A stretch of DNA of 64,000 nt from Halobacillus litoralis (GTDB taxonomy: Bacteria > Bacillota > Bacilli > Bacillales > Halobacillaceae), in contig NZ_CP129016.1 in the NCBI RefSeq assembly GCF_020524085.2, forward strand, positions 191,001-255,000, read 5' to 3'. A model generated the notes under the pieces. That model did not search any database. It was not told the DNA's origin and saw only the letters and a program-made list of their open reading frames with translations. The first letter of the stretch is position 1, and each line of letters begins with the position of its first letter. The position numbers and the translations under genes were made by a program. Below, piece after piece: positions 24,193 to 33,467 of the stretch.

Positions 24193-24516
24193 TTACATCT
24201 CAAAATATAAAGGATAATGCAGGCGGCAGCCTTCATTAAATCCATGCTGGCAAACGGGACATTGAGACGACTTCATATATTCATGAATGGTTAACTCATG
24301 GCTGCAGCTTCCACATAGGATCGCACGCTCACCCCATTTGTGCTTTGGCCATTGACTTGGTTCATGGTCTGCTTGTTCTTGATGGCAGGAATAACACGCA
24401 TAATATTCCCCGCAGCAGTGAAAACGTATGGCGATGACATCGACTTCACTGTGATAGTGCGCACAGCGTGTCTGGTTATCTACCTGATTTCCTTTTACTA
24501 GAGTTTTCTTCCCCAT
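24193..24516 (-). CDS. CHY-type zinc-finger protein
   Basis: A 107-residue protein with the CHY zinc-finger pattern: TRCAHYHSEVDVIAIRFHCC (about 16-35), YYACYSCHQEQADH (about 38-51), ILCGSCSHELT (about 66-76) and CPVCQHGFNEGCRLHYPLYF at the end. Six to eight Cys/His pairs would hold two or three zinc ions. Yeast Hot13 and plant relatives act in protein folding or ubiquitination; bacterial members have no assigned role. Cytosolic, monocistronic. Confidence 0.85.
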   Translation of the reverse strand: MGKKTLVKGNQVDNQTRCAHYHSEVDVIAIRFHCCGEYYACYSCHQEQADHEPSQWPKHKWGERAILCGSCSHELTIHEYMKSSQCPVCQHGFNEGCRLHYPLYFEM

Positions 24517-24630
24517 TTCACTCTCCCCTTCATATCCATCTTTCTACCAATCATATATACCGATCTTTATGATAGAAAGCATGACCTATATCCCTAGATT
24601 ATAACACGAGTAATTACCAAAAAAAGTTGT

Positions 24631-24655
24631 ACCAGGTCATCCATAATATGGATGA
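24631..24655. repeat. ACCAGGTCATCCAT palindrome (half decayed)
   Basis: ACCAGGTCATCCATAATATGG is the left arm and centre of the hairpin seen complete at 27651-27689; the right arm stops at ATGGATGA. It lies directly after the MFS gene and, with the T7 run at 24620-24626 on the minus strand, may act as its terminator. Confidence 0.6.
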
Positions 24656-24658
24656 AAA

Positions 24659-25852
24659 TCACTCATCCATATAAAAAGGGTGGAAGATAAATAGGAGGAG
24701 CAGCAGGATGGTTACACTCAATACGCCTGTCCATTGGTAGTTTTCCCACAGGGTACCGACGGCTGTACTTCCGATGGCTACGCCTATGTAATAGCTGATC
24801 AAGTAGAATCCTGATGCACCACTTTTATGATGAGTGGCGGATTTACTGACGAGGGCCGCGGCCATGGAATGAGCGACAAAGAATCCCATGCAAATGAGTG
24901 AGAGTCCCACGAGTACAAACGTTCCAGATGGTAACGCGGTTAGAGCCGTACCAACAATGAGGACCGCCACACCAGTGAACATCACTTTTTTCAAACCAAT
25001 CACATCAGAAACTCGGCCGGCAAGTGGAGGCGCGAGGACTCCGAAAACATAAGCAAAATATGTGAAGGCGATCCATTTTAAGGACCAGTTGAATGGGTCC
25101 CCTTGTAAATGAAATGGGATATAAGTCCAAATCGCCGTGAAGACGATTTGAAGCAGAACCCCCATCATGAACAAGACGAGCATCGAACGACTCCTCAAAT
25201 GGACAAGCATCCCCTTCAGATCATCACTGATGGCCTGATCTGTTTTTTCGAAGAAGCGCTCTTTTGGAAAAAGGACTAAAAATAGAAAAGCTGAAAGCAG
25301 TCCGAATGCAGCAAATATATATAACGTCGACTCCCAGTCAAACAAATCCGTCACGTACCCACCAACGACCCTTCCTCCCATTCCTCCGAGAGCATTGCTG
25401 GATATGTATAAGGTCATAGCCAGACCCAAGTGTTTATGAGCTACCTCTGCCCCTAAATATCCCATCGCCGCCGCAGGGATCCCAGCTAAAAAGAACCCCT
25501 GGATAAATCTCACCACAACCATCCATCCAAATGTAGGAGTGAACGGCAAAAGGATGAGGGTTCCTGCTGTGATAAACAAGGAGACTTTCATGACAGTCGC
25601 GCGGCCATATCGATCAGCAGAAAAACCGAGAATGAATAGACCAAAGACCATGGCGATGACACAAGCGGACATGAGTAAACTGGATTCCGTTGCCGACACT
25701 TGGAATAGGTCTGTAAACACAGGGAGCAATGGCTGAAAAACATATAATGTTGAGAATATGGATAAGGAAGCCAACATTAAGGCAATGGTGACGCGCCAAA
25801 ATTCACTTTGTCCTGGTGTATAGGGTTGTCTGTTTTTTTGTACGGCTTCCAT
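24659..25852 (-). CDS. MFS transporter (YnfM-like drug/sugar efflux type)
   Basis: A 397-residue major-facilitator protein with twelve hydrophobic segments. The loop 2-3 motif is seen as GFSADRYGRATVMK (about 76-89), and segments are ordered as in the DHA/arabinose-efflux group (YnfM-like): YVFQPLLPVF in helix 1, FIQGFFLAGIPAAAMGYLGAEV in helix 4 region, GRVSDVIGLKKV in the second half. Substrate unknown, most likely a proton-driven exporter. Start at the ATG 25850-25852 behind AGAGG; an ATG three codons earlier overlaps that ribosome site. Only 15 bp from the upstream DASS transporter gene, so probably co-transcribed. Confidence 0.82.
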   Translation of the reverse strand: MEAVQKNRQPYTPGQSEFWRVTIALMLASLSIFSTLYVFQPLLPVFTDLFQVSATESSLLMSACVIAMVFGLFILGFSADRYGRATVMKVSLFITAGTLILLPFTPTFGWMVVVRFIQGFFLAGIPAAAMGYLGAEVAHKHLGLAMTLYISSNALGGMGGRVVGGYVTDLFDWESTLYIFAAFGLLSAFLFLVLFPKERFFEKTDQAISDDLKGMLVHLRSRSMLVLFMMGVLLQIVFTAIWTYIPFHLQGDPFNWSLKWIAFTYFAYVFGVLAPPLAGRVSDVIGLKKVMFTGVAVLIVGTALTALPSGTFVLVGLSLICMGFFVAHSMAAALVSKSATHHKSGASGFYLISYYIGVAIGSTAVGTLWENYQWTGVLSVTILLLLLFIFHPFYMDE

Positions 25853-25867
25853 ATCTATCATCCTCTG

Positions 25868-27514
25868 TTATGAGTTAAAACGGTCCGGAAATGTTGTTAG
25901 ATCGATTCCCCAAACGAATGGCAGGTAGAAATAAATCGCAATTGTGATCAAAATGACAGCTGCAATATTCAGCCACAGTCCGGCTTTAGCCATGTCTGGA
26001 ATTCTCAAATAGCCACTACCGAAAACGACGGCATTCGGAGGTGTTGCCACGGGCAACATAAACGCACAGCTTGCCGCTACCCCCGCTGCAATCATCAAGC
26101 TGTATGGGTGAACCGAGATAGCGCTGGCCAGTGAGGCCATAATTGGAAACATCATCGTAGCTGTAGCTGTGTTTGATGTAATTTCCGTTAAGAAAATGAC
26201 TAGTACTGCAACGATAACAACAATCAAAATCAGACTGACGCCCTCTAAAATCGTTAGCTGTGTACCAATCCATTCCGCAAGCCCCGTTTCCTGAAATCCT
26301 GCGGCAATGGCAAGACCTGCACCAAACAGAAGCAGGATCCCCCACGGCAGCCCTTTCGCTGTGTCCCAATCCAGGAGGTAATCACCTTTCTTGTTCTTGG
26401 AAGGAATAAGAAAAAGGAGGACAGCTGCGCTCATCGCGATCATCGTATCGTTGATATTTTCATTGATGTTTACGAGTAAAAATGACCTGGAAATCCACGC
26501 CACTGCTGTCACAGCGAACACGGTCATGACGATTTTTTCTTCTACACTCATGACCCCGAGCGCACGCCTCTCTTCCCCGATGACTTTTCTGCCACCAGGA
26601 AGTTCTTTAATCTTCATTGGGAAGGCAATTTTCACTAAATAGAACCATGCGAGCGCTAAAAATAGAATCGTCAACGGAACACCGAACGCCATCCAGCCAG
26701 CAAAGCTAATCTCTATTCCGTAGGTTTGTTCAACTACAGCTTTGAAAATCGTGTTGGGAGGTGTTCCAATGAGAGTCGCCAATCCACCAATAGAAGCACT
26801 ATAGGCGACCCCGAGCATGACAGCTTTTCCGAAATTAAAATTGTCGTGATCGACCGTTTCCCCTTTTTTCTTCAACTGTTCAGAAGCCTGGTAGATGACC
26901 GCCATACCGATCGGGACCATCATCATGGCCGTGGCCGTATTGGAAATCCACATTGACAATGTCCCCGTCGCAACCATAAAACCAAGTACGATTTGTTCTG
27001 TGCTTGTCCCTACGGATGCGATGATGAACAAGGCCATCCGCTTATGCAGGTTCCACTTTTGCATCGCAAGGGCAATGAGGAAACCACCCATAAACAGGAA
27101 TATCGTATTATCGCCATAGGAAGAAGCCGTCGTCCCACCGTCTAGTCCTCCGGTGAGAGGAAAAAGAATCAACGGCAGAAGGGAGGTGGCAGGAATCGGA
27201 ATTGCCTCTGTGATCCACCATGTGGCAATCCAGATGGTACTGGCTAAAACTGCGACAGCACTTTGGGATAATCCATCCGCTTCTAAAAACAACAATGTAA
27301 GCGTAAACAAAATTGGTCCTAGAAAAAGTCCTACTTTTTGACGCGTATCAAAGGATGGGCCCGGGTCGTGCCCTTCATCCTTTTGGTTCGTCTGGGTCAC
27401 CGTCGAAGATCCACCGCCATTTCCTGTTACCGTAAACCTCAATAAATCCTTCGCCTCGTAGTGCATCGTCCAAAGGCGACTCCACACGCCACTTAACATT
27501 GATTGTGCACCCAT
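25868..27514 (-). CDS. DASS-family (SLC13) Na+/dicarboxylate symporter
   Basis: A 548-residue inner-membrane transporter of the divalent anion:Na+ symporter family that imports succinate, fumarate or malate with Na+. Both inverted-repeat SNT motifs are present: MWISNTATAMMMVPIGMAV (about 170-188) and EITSNTATATMMFPIMASL (about 430-448), each close to a Na+ site, plus GLATLIGTPPNTIF and MLPVATPPNAVVFGSG. An N-terminal extension of about 55 residues (Gly/Ser/Thr-rich) precedes the first membrane segment. Start at the ATG 27512-27514 behind GAGGGAA; the frame extends to 27535. Probably leads a two-gene unit with the MFS gene. Confidence 0.87.
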   Translation of the reverse strand: MGAQSMLSGVWSRLWTMHYEAKDLLRFTVTGNGGGSSTVTQTNQKDEGHDPGPSFDTRQKVGLFLGPILFTLTLLFLEADGLSQSAVAVLASTIWIATWWITEAIPIPATSLLPLILFPLTGGLDGGTTASSYGDNTIFLFMGGFLIALAMQKWNLHKRMALFIIASVGTSTEQIVLGFMVATGTLSMWISNTATAMMMVPIGMAVIYQASEQLKKKGETVDHDNFNFGKAVMLGVAYSASIGGLATLIGTPPNTIFKAVVEQTYGIEISFAGWMAFGVPLTILFLALAWFYLVKIAFPMKIKELPGGRKVIGEERRALGVMSVEEKIVMTVFAVTAVAWISRSFLLVNINENINDTMIAMSAAVLLFLIPSKNKKGDYLLDWDTAKGLPWGILLLFGAGLAIAAGFQETGLAEWIGTQLTILEGVSLILIVVIVAVLVIFLTEITSNTATATMMFPIMASLASAISVHPYSLMIAAGVAASCAFMLPVATPPNAVVFGSGYLRIPDMAKAGLWLNIAAVILITIAIYFYLPFVWGIDLTTFPDRFNS

Positions 27515-27650
27515 GCTTATTCCCTCACTTTCCATTAGTCAAATATGTATGAATATTTCCAAATTTTATCATAAAATGACCACTCTTGTAATAATTCTGC
27601 CTCCACTTAAGACAGAGGACTCAACAACTGACGATAACTGGAAAAAATAT

Positions 27651-27689
27651 ACACACCAGGTCATCCATATTATGGATGACCTGGTGTGT
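27651..27689 (-). terminator. 19-bp ACCAGG palindrome, terminator of namZ
   Basis: ACACACCAGGTCATCCATA and its exact complement flank one central T. On the minus strand it is followed by ATATTTTTT, so it works as an intrinsic terminator. Best-preserved member of the palindrome family at 24631 and 52262. Confidence 0.85.
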
Positions 27690-27710
27690 CAAATGATCCC
27701 ATATATCACG

Positions 27711-28991
27711 TTATTTCTTATAGAGGAGGTAGTGTTTTCTTACTTTGTTGAAGTCTTTGAGCTCGTCTTCCCAACGATCTTTCATGTCTTCGACGGATTC
27801 GCCGTTTTCGATCGCATCGCGGATCCATCCATTACCGACTAAAAGATCGAAGAAGGAAACGCCTGCTGAATTTTCCGCACGGAACTCGAAGTCTTCCGGA
27901 TACATGTCATGAATCGTCTTCACGAGATAGACACCGGTTTCTACAGCATTAAACTCTTCACGATCGATGACATGGATCTGCACACCATGGGTCAATTCCC
28001 CTGCATGTTTCGAGAAGGATGGTGTAAAGGATGCCGCTCTAAACCTTACCCCCGGTAAGTTGTAGGCGTTCATTTCTGCAGCTAGATCCGTACTATTAAT
28101 GAAAGGGGCACCAATCAATTCGAAAGGTCGTGTCGTGCCGCGACCTTCAGAAACATTCGTCCCTTCGATCAAGGCCGCTCCTGGATAAACGAAAGCTGTA
28201 TCCACAGTCGGCATATTCGGTGAAGGAGCGACAAATTCAAGTCCTGTCTCATCATAGTCCATGCTCCGCTTCCATCCTTGCATTTCCACAACCGTCAAAT
28301 CCGCACCAATCTCAAATTCGTTGTTGAATAACTTCGCCAGCTCCCCGACTGTCATTCCATGGCGAAGCGGGATCGGATAGTTACCTACGAAGGACTTGAA
28401 ATCTTCATCCAATACGGGACCTTCCACTTTTTCTCCACCCAGAGGATTCGGACGGTCAAGTACGATGAATGGAATGTTATTTTCCTGAGCTGCTTCCATC
28501 GCATAAGCCATCGTGTAGATATAGGTGTAAAAACGTGTGCCTACATCCTGAATATCAAACAGCAGCACATCGACGTCTTCTAACATTTCCGGAGTCGGTT
28601 TACGTGTCTTTCCATAAAGACTATAGACAGGAAGCCCTGTTTCTTCATCTGTGTAAAACTCGACATACTCTCCAGCCTGCGCGCTTCCCCTGACCCCGTG
28701 TTCAGGGCCATACAACGCCGTCAAGTTGACATCCTCGTCGTTGTGTAACAGATCGACGATGCTGTTTAAGTTTTGATCAACACCGGTCGGGTTTGTAATC
28801 AGACCCACATTCTTACCTTCAATCAGATCTTTTTCTTCATCTAAAAGGACTTCTACTCCAAGCTTGAAAGGTTCTGCTTTTTTATCGTGTCCTTTGTGTT
28901 TACCAGGATTGCCGTTATGATCCGCGAAAACAACAGAGAATGTCGACCATGTCATGATCAAAACGACTGCAAGCATCAACCACTTTTTCAA
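27711..28991 (-). CDS. namZ: Exo-beta-N-acetylmuramidase NamZ (DUF1343)
   Basis: A 426-residue secreted enzyme that removes terminal MurNAc from peptidoglycan fragments; it is the orthologue type of B. subtilis YbbC/NamZ. A signal peptide (MKKWLMLAVVLIMTW...SVVFA) is followed by a His/Lys-rich linker and the DUF1343 body: GLITNPTGVD (about 65), LYGPEHGVRGSAQAGE (about 93-108, with the conserved Glu and His), LLFDIQDVGTRFYTYIYTM (about 142-160), PNPLGG, SPNMPT and EGTNVSEGRGTTRPFE (about 282-297). It follows nagZ by 68 bp, the same pairing as ybbD-ybbC in B. subtilis, and acts with it on MurNAc-GlcNAc chains. Confidence 0.92.
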   Translation of the reverse strand: MKKWLMLAVVLIMTWSTFSVVFADHNGNPGKHKGHDKKAEPFKLGVEVLLDEEKDLIEGKNVGLITNPTGVDQNLNSIVDLLHNDEDVNLTALYGPEHGVRGSAQAGEYVEFYTDEETGLPVYSLYGKTRKPTPEMLEDVDVLLFDIQDVGTRFYTYIYTMAYAMEAAQENNIPFIVLDRPNPLGGEKVEGPVLDEDFKSFVGNYPIPLRHGMTVGELAKLFNNEFEIGADLTVVEMQGWKRSMDYDETGLEFVAPSPNMPTVDTAFVYPGAALIEGTNVSEGRGTTRPFELIGAPFINSTDLAAEMNAYNLPGVRFRAASFTPSFSKHAGELTHGVQIHVIDREEFNAVETGVYLVKTIHDMYPEDFEFRAENSAGVSFFDLLVGNGWIRDAIENGESVEDMKDRWEDELKDFNKVRKHYLLYKK

Positions 28992-29059
28992 AATAACCCT
29001 CTCCCTTTTGATTATGATGAAGAAGGGCCCGAAGCCCCTCTTCTTAAAAAAGTTGTATC

Positions 29060-31169
29060 CTAGTAACTCAGTCCCGTTCCATATTCAAACAATACGCCAC
29101 CTTCGGCTCCTGGAATCGTTACAGGCAGTTGGCCGGTTGGATTGTTAGTACCGAAAATGGTAGCGGCCGTTGCTTCGAAGCTTGCGTCTCTGAATCCGTA
29201 CTGTGCGATATAAGCATCCACTTCTGGATAAGCCATAATATCATAAGGGTTTCGAATGCCAACACCGATCACTTCTGCATCAGTGTTCGCCATTACATCC
29301 TGCATCAATTGCATTTGTGGATGGGCTGCCGAACGCGTGTACACATTGTACGTGTACGTTCCGAAGATGACTTTGTCCGCTTCTGCTACCATCTGTTCTT
29401 GCTCGGCCGTTAATTCACGTTCACCCGTTCTGATCATGGTCGTAGTTGAATGGTGGTCAGATACAGCATCTGCAAGGTCACCAATAAACGAGTTACCTAT
29501 AACCACAACCTCTTCATCACCTGAGGCTTCTAAAGGAAGGACCCCCTCATTTTTCACAAGTGTAATGGAACGTTCAGCCGCTTCTTTTTCTACAGCTTTA
29601 TGCGCCTCTGATCCGACGACTTCTTCTGCTTCTGCGATTTTCTCATCCAGCGGTTGTGGAGTTTCTTCTTTAATGATGCCGCGGTTCAATTTCAATGTAA
29701 GGATCCGTTCGACAGAGTCTTCAACCGTAGTCATTGGAATTTCCCCAGACTCTACAGCTTCATAGACACCTGAAGCAACTTCTTCGAGACCTACAGGCAT
29801 GAGCGCAATGTCTGTTCCGGCATTAATTGCACGAATAACGGCATCGACAGGTCCAAAATGGTCGGCGATGGCTTTCATATTCAAAGCGTCCGTAACGACG
29901 ACTCCTTCATAATTCATCTCCTCGCGCATCAATCCTGTCAGTACTTTTTCAGAAAGAGTGGCTGGAAGTGCAATTTCAGACCCATCCTTCTGAGAAATTA
30001 CTTTCGTATCATCGATTTTCGGAAACGTAATATGAGCGGTCATAATCGCATCAATCCCTGCATCCATCGCCTTCTGGAACGGATACAGTTCAACTTCCTT
30101 TAGACGCTCCAGGTCGTAAGGGACTTCAGGAAGACCAAGGTGGGAGTCTGTCGCCGTATCCCCATGACCCGGGAAGTGTTTGGCCGTTGCCGCTACCCCT
30201 TGTTGCTGCAGCCCTTTCGTATACGCCACACCCATGTTTCCGACAAGTTCCGGATCTTCTCCGAAAGAACGAACCCCGATGACAGGATTGTCAGGATTAT
30301 TGTTAACATCCATGACAGGGGCAAAGTTCATGTTGATGCCGAGAGAGGATAGTTCAGCTCCGATCACGGATCCTACGTCTTCAGCGATTTCTTCCGAACG
30401 CGTGGCACCCAGGGCCATGTTTCCAGAGCATGTCCGTCCCCGATTGAAGACGTGTCACAATCCCGCCTTCATGGTCAATGGTCATAAGCAGGCCGTATTT
30501 TTCAGAGGCCGCTTGATACTCAGAAACAAGCTTCGCTGTTTGTTCCGTTGTTACAACGTTTTCCCGGAATAAAATGACTCCGCCAAGATGATATTTCTGT
30601 ACCATCTCTTCAATTTCAGGGAGCATTTCTGTCACGTTTTCGCCTTCCCATTTCCTGAAATCAGGCATGAGCATCTGACCGACTTTTTCCTCCATTGTCA
30701 TGTTGGCGAGTGCGTGGTGAACGAGGTCATACCGATCCCCTTTCTCCTTCTTAATGGAAGGCTTGAAATCAGGTTTCCCTTTCTTGTCCTTTGAACGATC
30801 AGGCTTGTAGTCCAAGGCAATCCTGTCTTCGAAATGGCCATTCGATACCGTTACCCATGCTCGTCCTGGTTTTCCTGTAAATGTGACCGTACCGTCATCC
30901 TCGACAGTAGCAACGTTTGAATTCTCCGATTTCCAAACGAGTCCTTCACTCACTTTAGTGAAATGTCCGTCTTCATACACATTCAGTGCGGAAAGAGCAA
31001 ACTCGTTCCCTTTCATCGCTACATCTGCCTGTGGGACATTCTCAAAGATGATTAAATCTGATAATCCGTCACTTTCAGCTGCCTCCACCTTTGTACCCAT
31101 CAACCATGACGGCAGCATCATGCCAATGGTCAGTGTGAAGATCAACATCCATTTGCCAGCCAATCTCAT
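29060..31169 (-). pseudogene. nagZ: Exo-beta-N-acetylglucosaminidase NagZ with N-terminal Ig-like domain (frameshift)
   Basis: Two frames together encode a 702-residue family GH3 enzyme that releases GlcNAc from muropeptides. The first part (31169 to about 30430) has a signal peptide (MRLAGKWMLIFTLTIGMM...VEA), a bacterial Ig-like (Big2) segment (SENSNVATVEDDGTVTFTGK, about 85-104) and the start of the GH3 barrel up to LLMTIDHEGGIVTRLQSGTDM. One extra base near 30421-30432 breaks the expected TDMPGNMALGA; the second frame continues as MALGATRSEE with KHFPGHGDTATDSH (catalytic Asp-His dyad) and VVTDALNMKA (nucleophile Asp), then the C-terminal domain. B. subtilis NagZ is about 640 aa, so the Ig-like domain is an addition. 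Either a sequencing error or a recent mutation. Confidence 0.85.
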
Positions 31170-31290
31170 TCGCCATTCCTCCTTGATTTATCTATTTGTA
31201 AAAGGTGCCTTCCTATCCAAAAAGACCCTTTTGCAAAACATTTTTCGAAAAACAAAGTCCTTCATAATGTCGGTACAGGAGAAATATTGT

Positions 31291-31304
31291 TGCAAACGTT
31301 TACA
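31291..31304 (-). promoter_or_regulatory. CcpA cre site upstream of nagZ-namZ
   Basis: TGCAAACGTTTACA agrees with every fixed position of TGNAANCGNNNNCA and lies about 120 bp before the nagZ start. Catabolite control of muropeptide recycling fits the known behaviour of the B. subtilis counterpart. Confidence 0.75.
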
Positions 31305-31309
31305 TTTTG

Positions 31310-31469
31310 TAATAAAAGCGTAACGGAAATAGATATAGTCGTCTATACCACTTAAGGCCCTAATCGTTCTATTTACCTTCATTTTCCAAAGCTTTCCTAC
31401 TATTCCAATTGACTCATTTTAAAATAATATGTCAGTTTTTTAAAATTTTATTGTAAAAAAAGTACATAC
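31310..31469. other. Remaining upstream region of nagZ
   Basis: AT-rich, no further gene recognised between the cre site and the terminator of the ABC importer operon. Confidence 0.35.
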
Positions 31470-31495
31470 AAAAAGGCACCTGAGTCAGGTGCCTT
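31470..31495 (-). terminator. Terminator of the ABC importer operon
   Basis: AAGGCACCTGA / TCAGGTGCCTT with a one-base loop and a T run on the minus strand, about 75 bp after the last gene. Confidence 0.8.
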
Positions 31496-31571
31496 CCCTT
31501 CTTAAGAAGCGCTCTTAAATGCTGCTTTTCTTTTTTAACTGTGAATGGACAAGAATTTTGCAGAAAAAGTG

Positions 31572-32648
31572 TTATCGATCGTAGCGCCCGATCACTTCCA
31601 TCGCTTCTTCCGAAAGAGAGGTGTCAATCGCATCATTGAAGTCTATATCTCCACTGATGGCGCCGTTCGCGTCATACATCTCGAACTGTTTCTCAATATC
31701 GTCGATGAACATTTCCCCGTTCGGATCGAGTCCTGTTACACCAACTTTCTTCCAAACATCAGCGTCTTTCAACGCCGTATGCTTTGTCATGATTTCAATG
31801 ACTTCACCCAGCCCCTCATCATAAAGGAACGCATCATTGTAATCGCGTACCCCTTTCAAATAAGCAGCCATAAATCGGACGGAAACGTCGGTGTCCTTTT
31901 CAATAAAATCAGGAGATCCAAGGACCATCGCAATTTGTGCATCCGGAGCGAAATCTGTGGCGTCACCGAAACGAACGTGCAGGTTCTGCGCTTCCCCTTG
32001 AGTGATCAATGGCTCGATTTGAAGAGCGGCATCAATCGACTTGTTGCCCATAGCTGCAAGCATGTTTCCAAAGTCAGACATGAGGACGAATTCTACGTCG
32101 TCTTCGGTGAGTCCCGCGTGCTCGAGCATCCGCTGGAAGATATAATCATCCACAGCATTCCTCGATGAAACCGCAATCCGCTTTCCTTTCAAATCACTAT
32201 ACTCTCTGATTTCATCCTGCAGATCTTCACGGATCACAAAGCTGAAATACGAGCTTCCATCAAAATAGTGCCCTTTATCAGCGATGATCTTCACGTCTAT
32301 GCCCTGGGCGATGGCATTGAAAAAGGAGGCCGTGGAAACGCCGCCGGCAATATCCACTTCACCCGCTGCCAGCGCTGGAAGCATGTCGTCACTATTCGCA
32401 AACGTCGTGAACTTAATATCGATGTTGTAATCATCAAAATATCCCTTTTCCTCGGCGATATAAAATCCGGCTCCCGATGCAGCCCCGTCTTCGGCTATGA
32501 CTACCGTCGCCTTCTTATTTAATGGAGCAAAATCGCCGTCGATGATTTCACCGCCGCCCGTATCCTCCCCATTATCCCCGGAGGCACAGCCGAACAATAC
32601 GAAGATGATAAACAAAAAAGAAAACAGATGACATACTTTTCTCATCAT
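31572..32648 (-). CDS. SsuA/NMT1-type ABC transporter substrate-binding lipoprotein
   Basis: A 358-residue lipoprotein with signal peptide and lipobox LFGC (Cys21), followed by an acidic Gly-rich linker and an SsuA/TauA/ThiY-type binding fold: GAASGAGFYIAEEKGYFDDYNIDIKF (about 55; shown family start AGFYIAEEKGYF), LAAGEVDIAGG (about 93) and LKGKRIAVSSRNAVDDYIF (about 153-171). Family members bind sulfonates, taurine or thiamine precursors; none can be chosen from sequence. Last gene of a permease-ATPase-binding protein unit with 21-24-bp gaps. No TPP riboswitch lies upstream, which weighs against a thiamine-precursor role. Confidence 0.83.
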   Translation of the reverse strand: MMRKVCHLFSFLFIIFVLFGCASGDNGEDTGGGEIIDGDFAPLNKKATVVIAEDGAASGAGFYIAEEKGYFDDYNIDIKFTTFANSDDMLPALAAGEVDIAGGVSTASFFNAIAQGIDVKIIADKGHYFDGSSYFSFVIREDLQDEIREYSDLKGKRIAVSSRNAVDDYIFQRMLEHAGLTEDDVEFVLMSDFGNMLAAMGNKSIDAALQIEPLITQGEAQNLHVRFGDATDFAPDAQIAMVLGSPDFIEKDTDVSVRFMAAYLKGVRDYNDAFLYDEGLGEVIEIMTKHTALKDADVWKKVGVTGLDPNGEMFIDDIEKQFEMYDANGAISGDIDFNDAIDTSLSEEAMEVIGRYDR

Positions 32649-32672
32649 GGGATTCCAATCCCCTTTCTTCCA

Positions 32673-33446
32673 TTATTTACGCGAACGCTGCACTTCATCC
32701 TGAAGATGTTTCCAAATTCCCACAAAATGGTCCGCCATTAAAGGGTCCGCACGTACCTGCTCCATATTCCTCGGCCGCGGAAGGTCAATTTTCTTTTCAT
32801 CGATAATCTTACCGGGCTGGGAACTCATTAACAGAATCCGGTCGCTAAGTAGGAGCGCTTCATCTATACTATGGGTGATAAATAAAACGGTTTTCTTCGT
32901 TTCTGACCATATATTCAGAAGTTCTTCCTGCAAGATGAATTTATTCTGCTCATCGAGCGCGGCAAAAGGTTCATCCATAAGAAGAATTTCCGGATCATTC
33001 GCAAATGCCCTCGCAATACTGACACGCTGTTTCATTCCCCCGGACAGCTCTTTCGGGTAGAGCTTGGCGAATTTCTCGAGTCCCACTTTATTCAAGTAAT
33101 AAGCCGTCCGTTCCTTGATTACGTCTGCAGGCATATGCCTCATCTTCAATCCGAAACTGACATTGCCTTCAACCGTCAACCACGGAATGACCCCGCGTTC
33201 CTGAAAAACCATCGACTGCAGTGGACGTTCTTTTTTACTTTTCGCAATCATGAAAGTCCCTCCACTTGGCTTTTCAAGCTCAGCGAGAATCCTCAAAAGA
33301 GTCGTTTTCCCGCACCCACTTGGTCCGACGAGACAAACGAATTCCCCATCCTCAATATCAAGCGAGATCCCCTCTAATGCTGTTACGCGGGTCTCTTTTT
33401 TGTAAAAAACTTTCGTTAAATCCTTAATCGATATTTTAGCCTCCAT
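32673..33446 (-). CDS. SsuB/TauB-type ABC transporter ATPase
   Basis: A 257-residue ATPase energising the importer. Walker A GPSGCGKTT (about 39-47), Q-loop, signature LSGGMKQR (about 133-140), Walker B EILLMDEPFAALDE (about 153-166) and the switch His in LFITHSIDEALLLSDRI are all intact. It resembles SsuB/TauB/NrtD-type subunits. A GAGCGAGAGGGATGGAGG-type leader before the ATG overlaps the intergenic gap after the permease gene. Active in the cytosol, docked on the permease dimer. Confidence 0.9.
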   Translation of the reverse strand: MEAKISIKDLTKVFYKKETRVTALEGISLDIEDGEFVCLVGPSGCGKTTLLRILAELEKPSGGTFMIAKSKKERPLQSMVFQERGVIPWLTVEGNVSFGLKMRHMPADVIKERTAYYLNKVGLEKFAKLYPKELSGGMKQRVSIARAFANDPEILLMDEPFAALDEQNKFILQEELLNIWSETKKTVLFITHSIDEALLLSDRILLMSSQPGKIIDEKKIDLPRPRNMEQVRADPLMADHFVGIWKHLQDEVQRSRK

Positions 33447-33467
33447 CCCTCTCGCTCCTTTCTTCAG

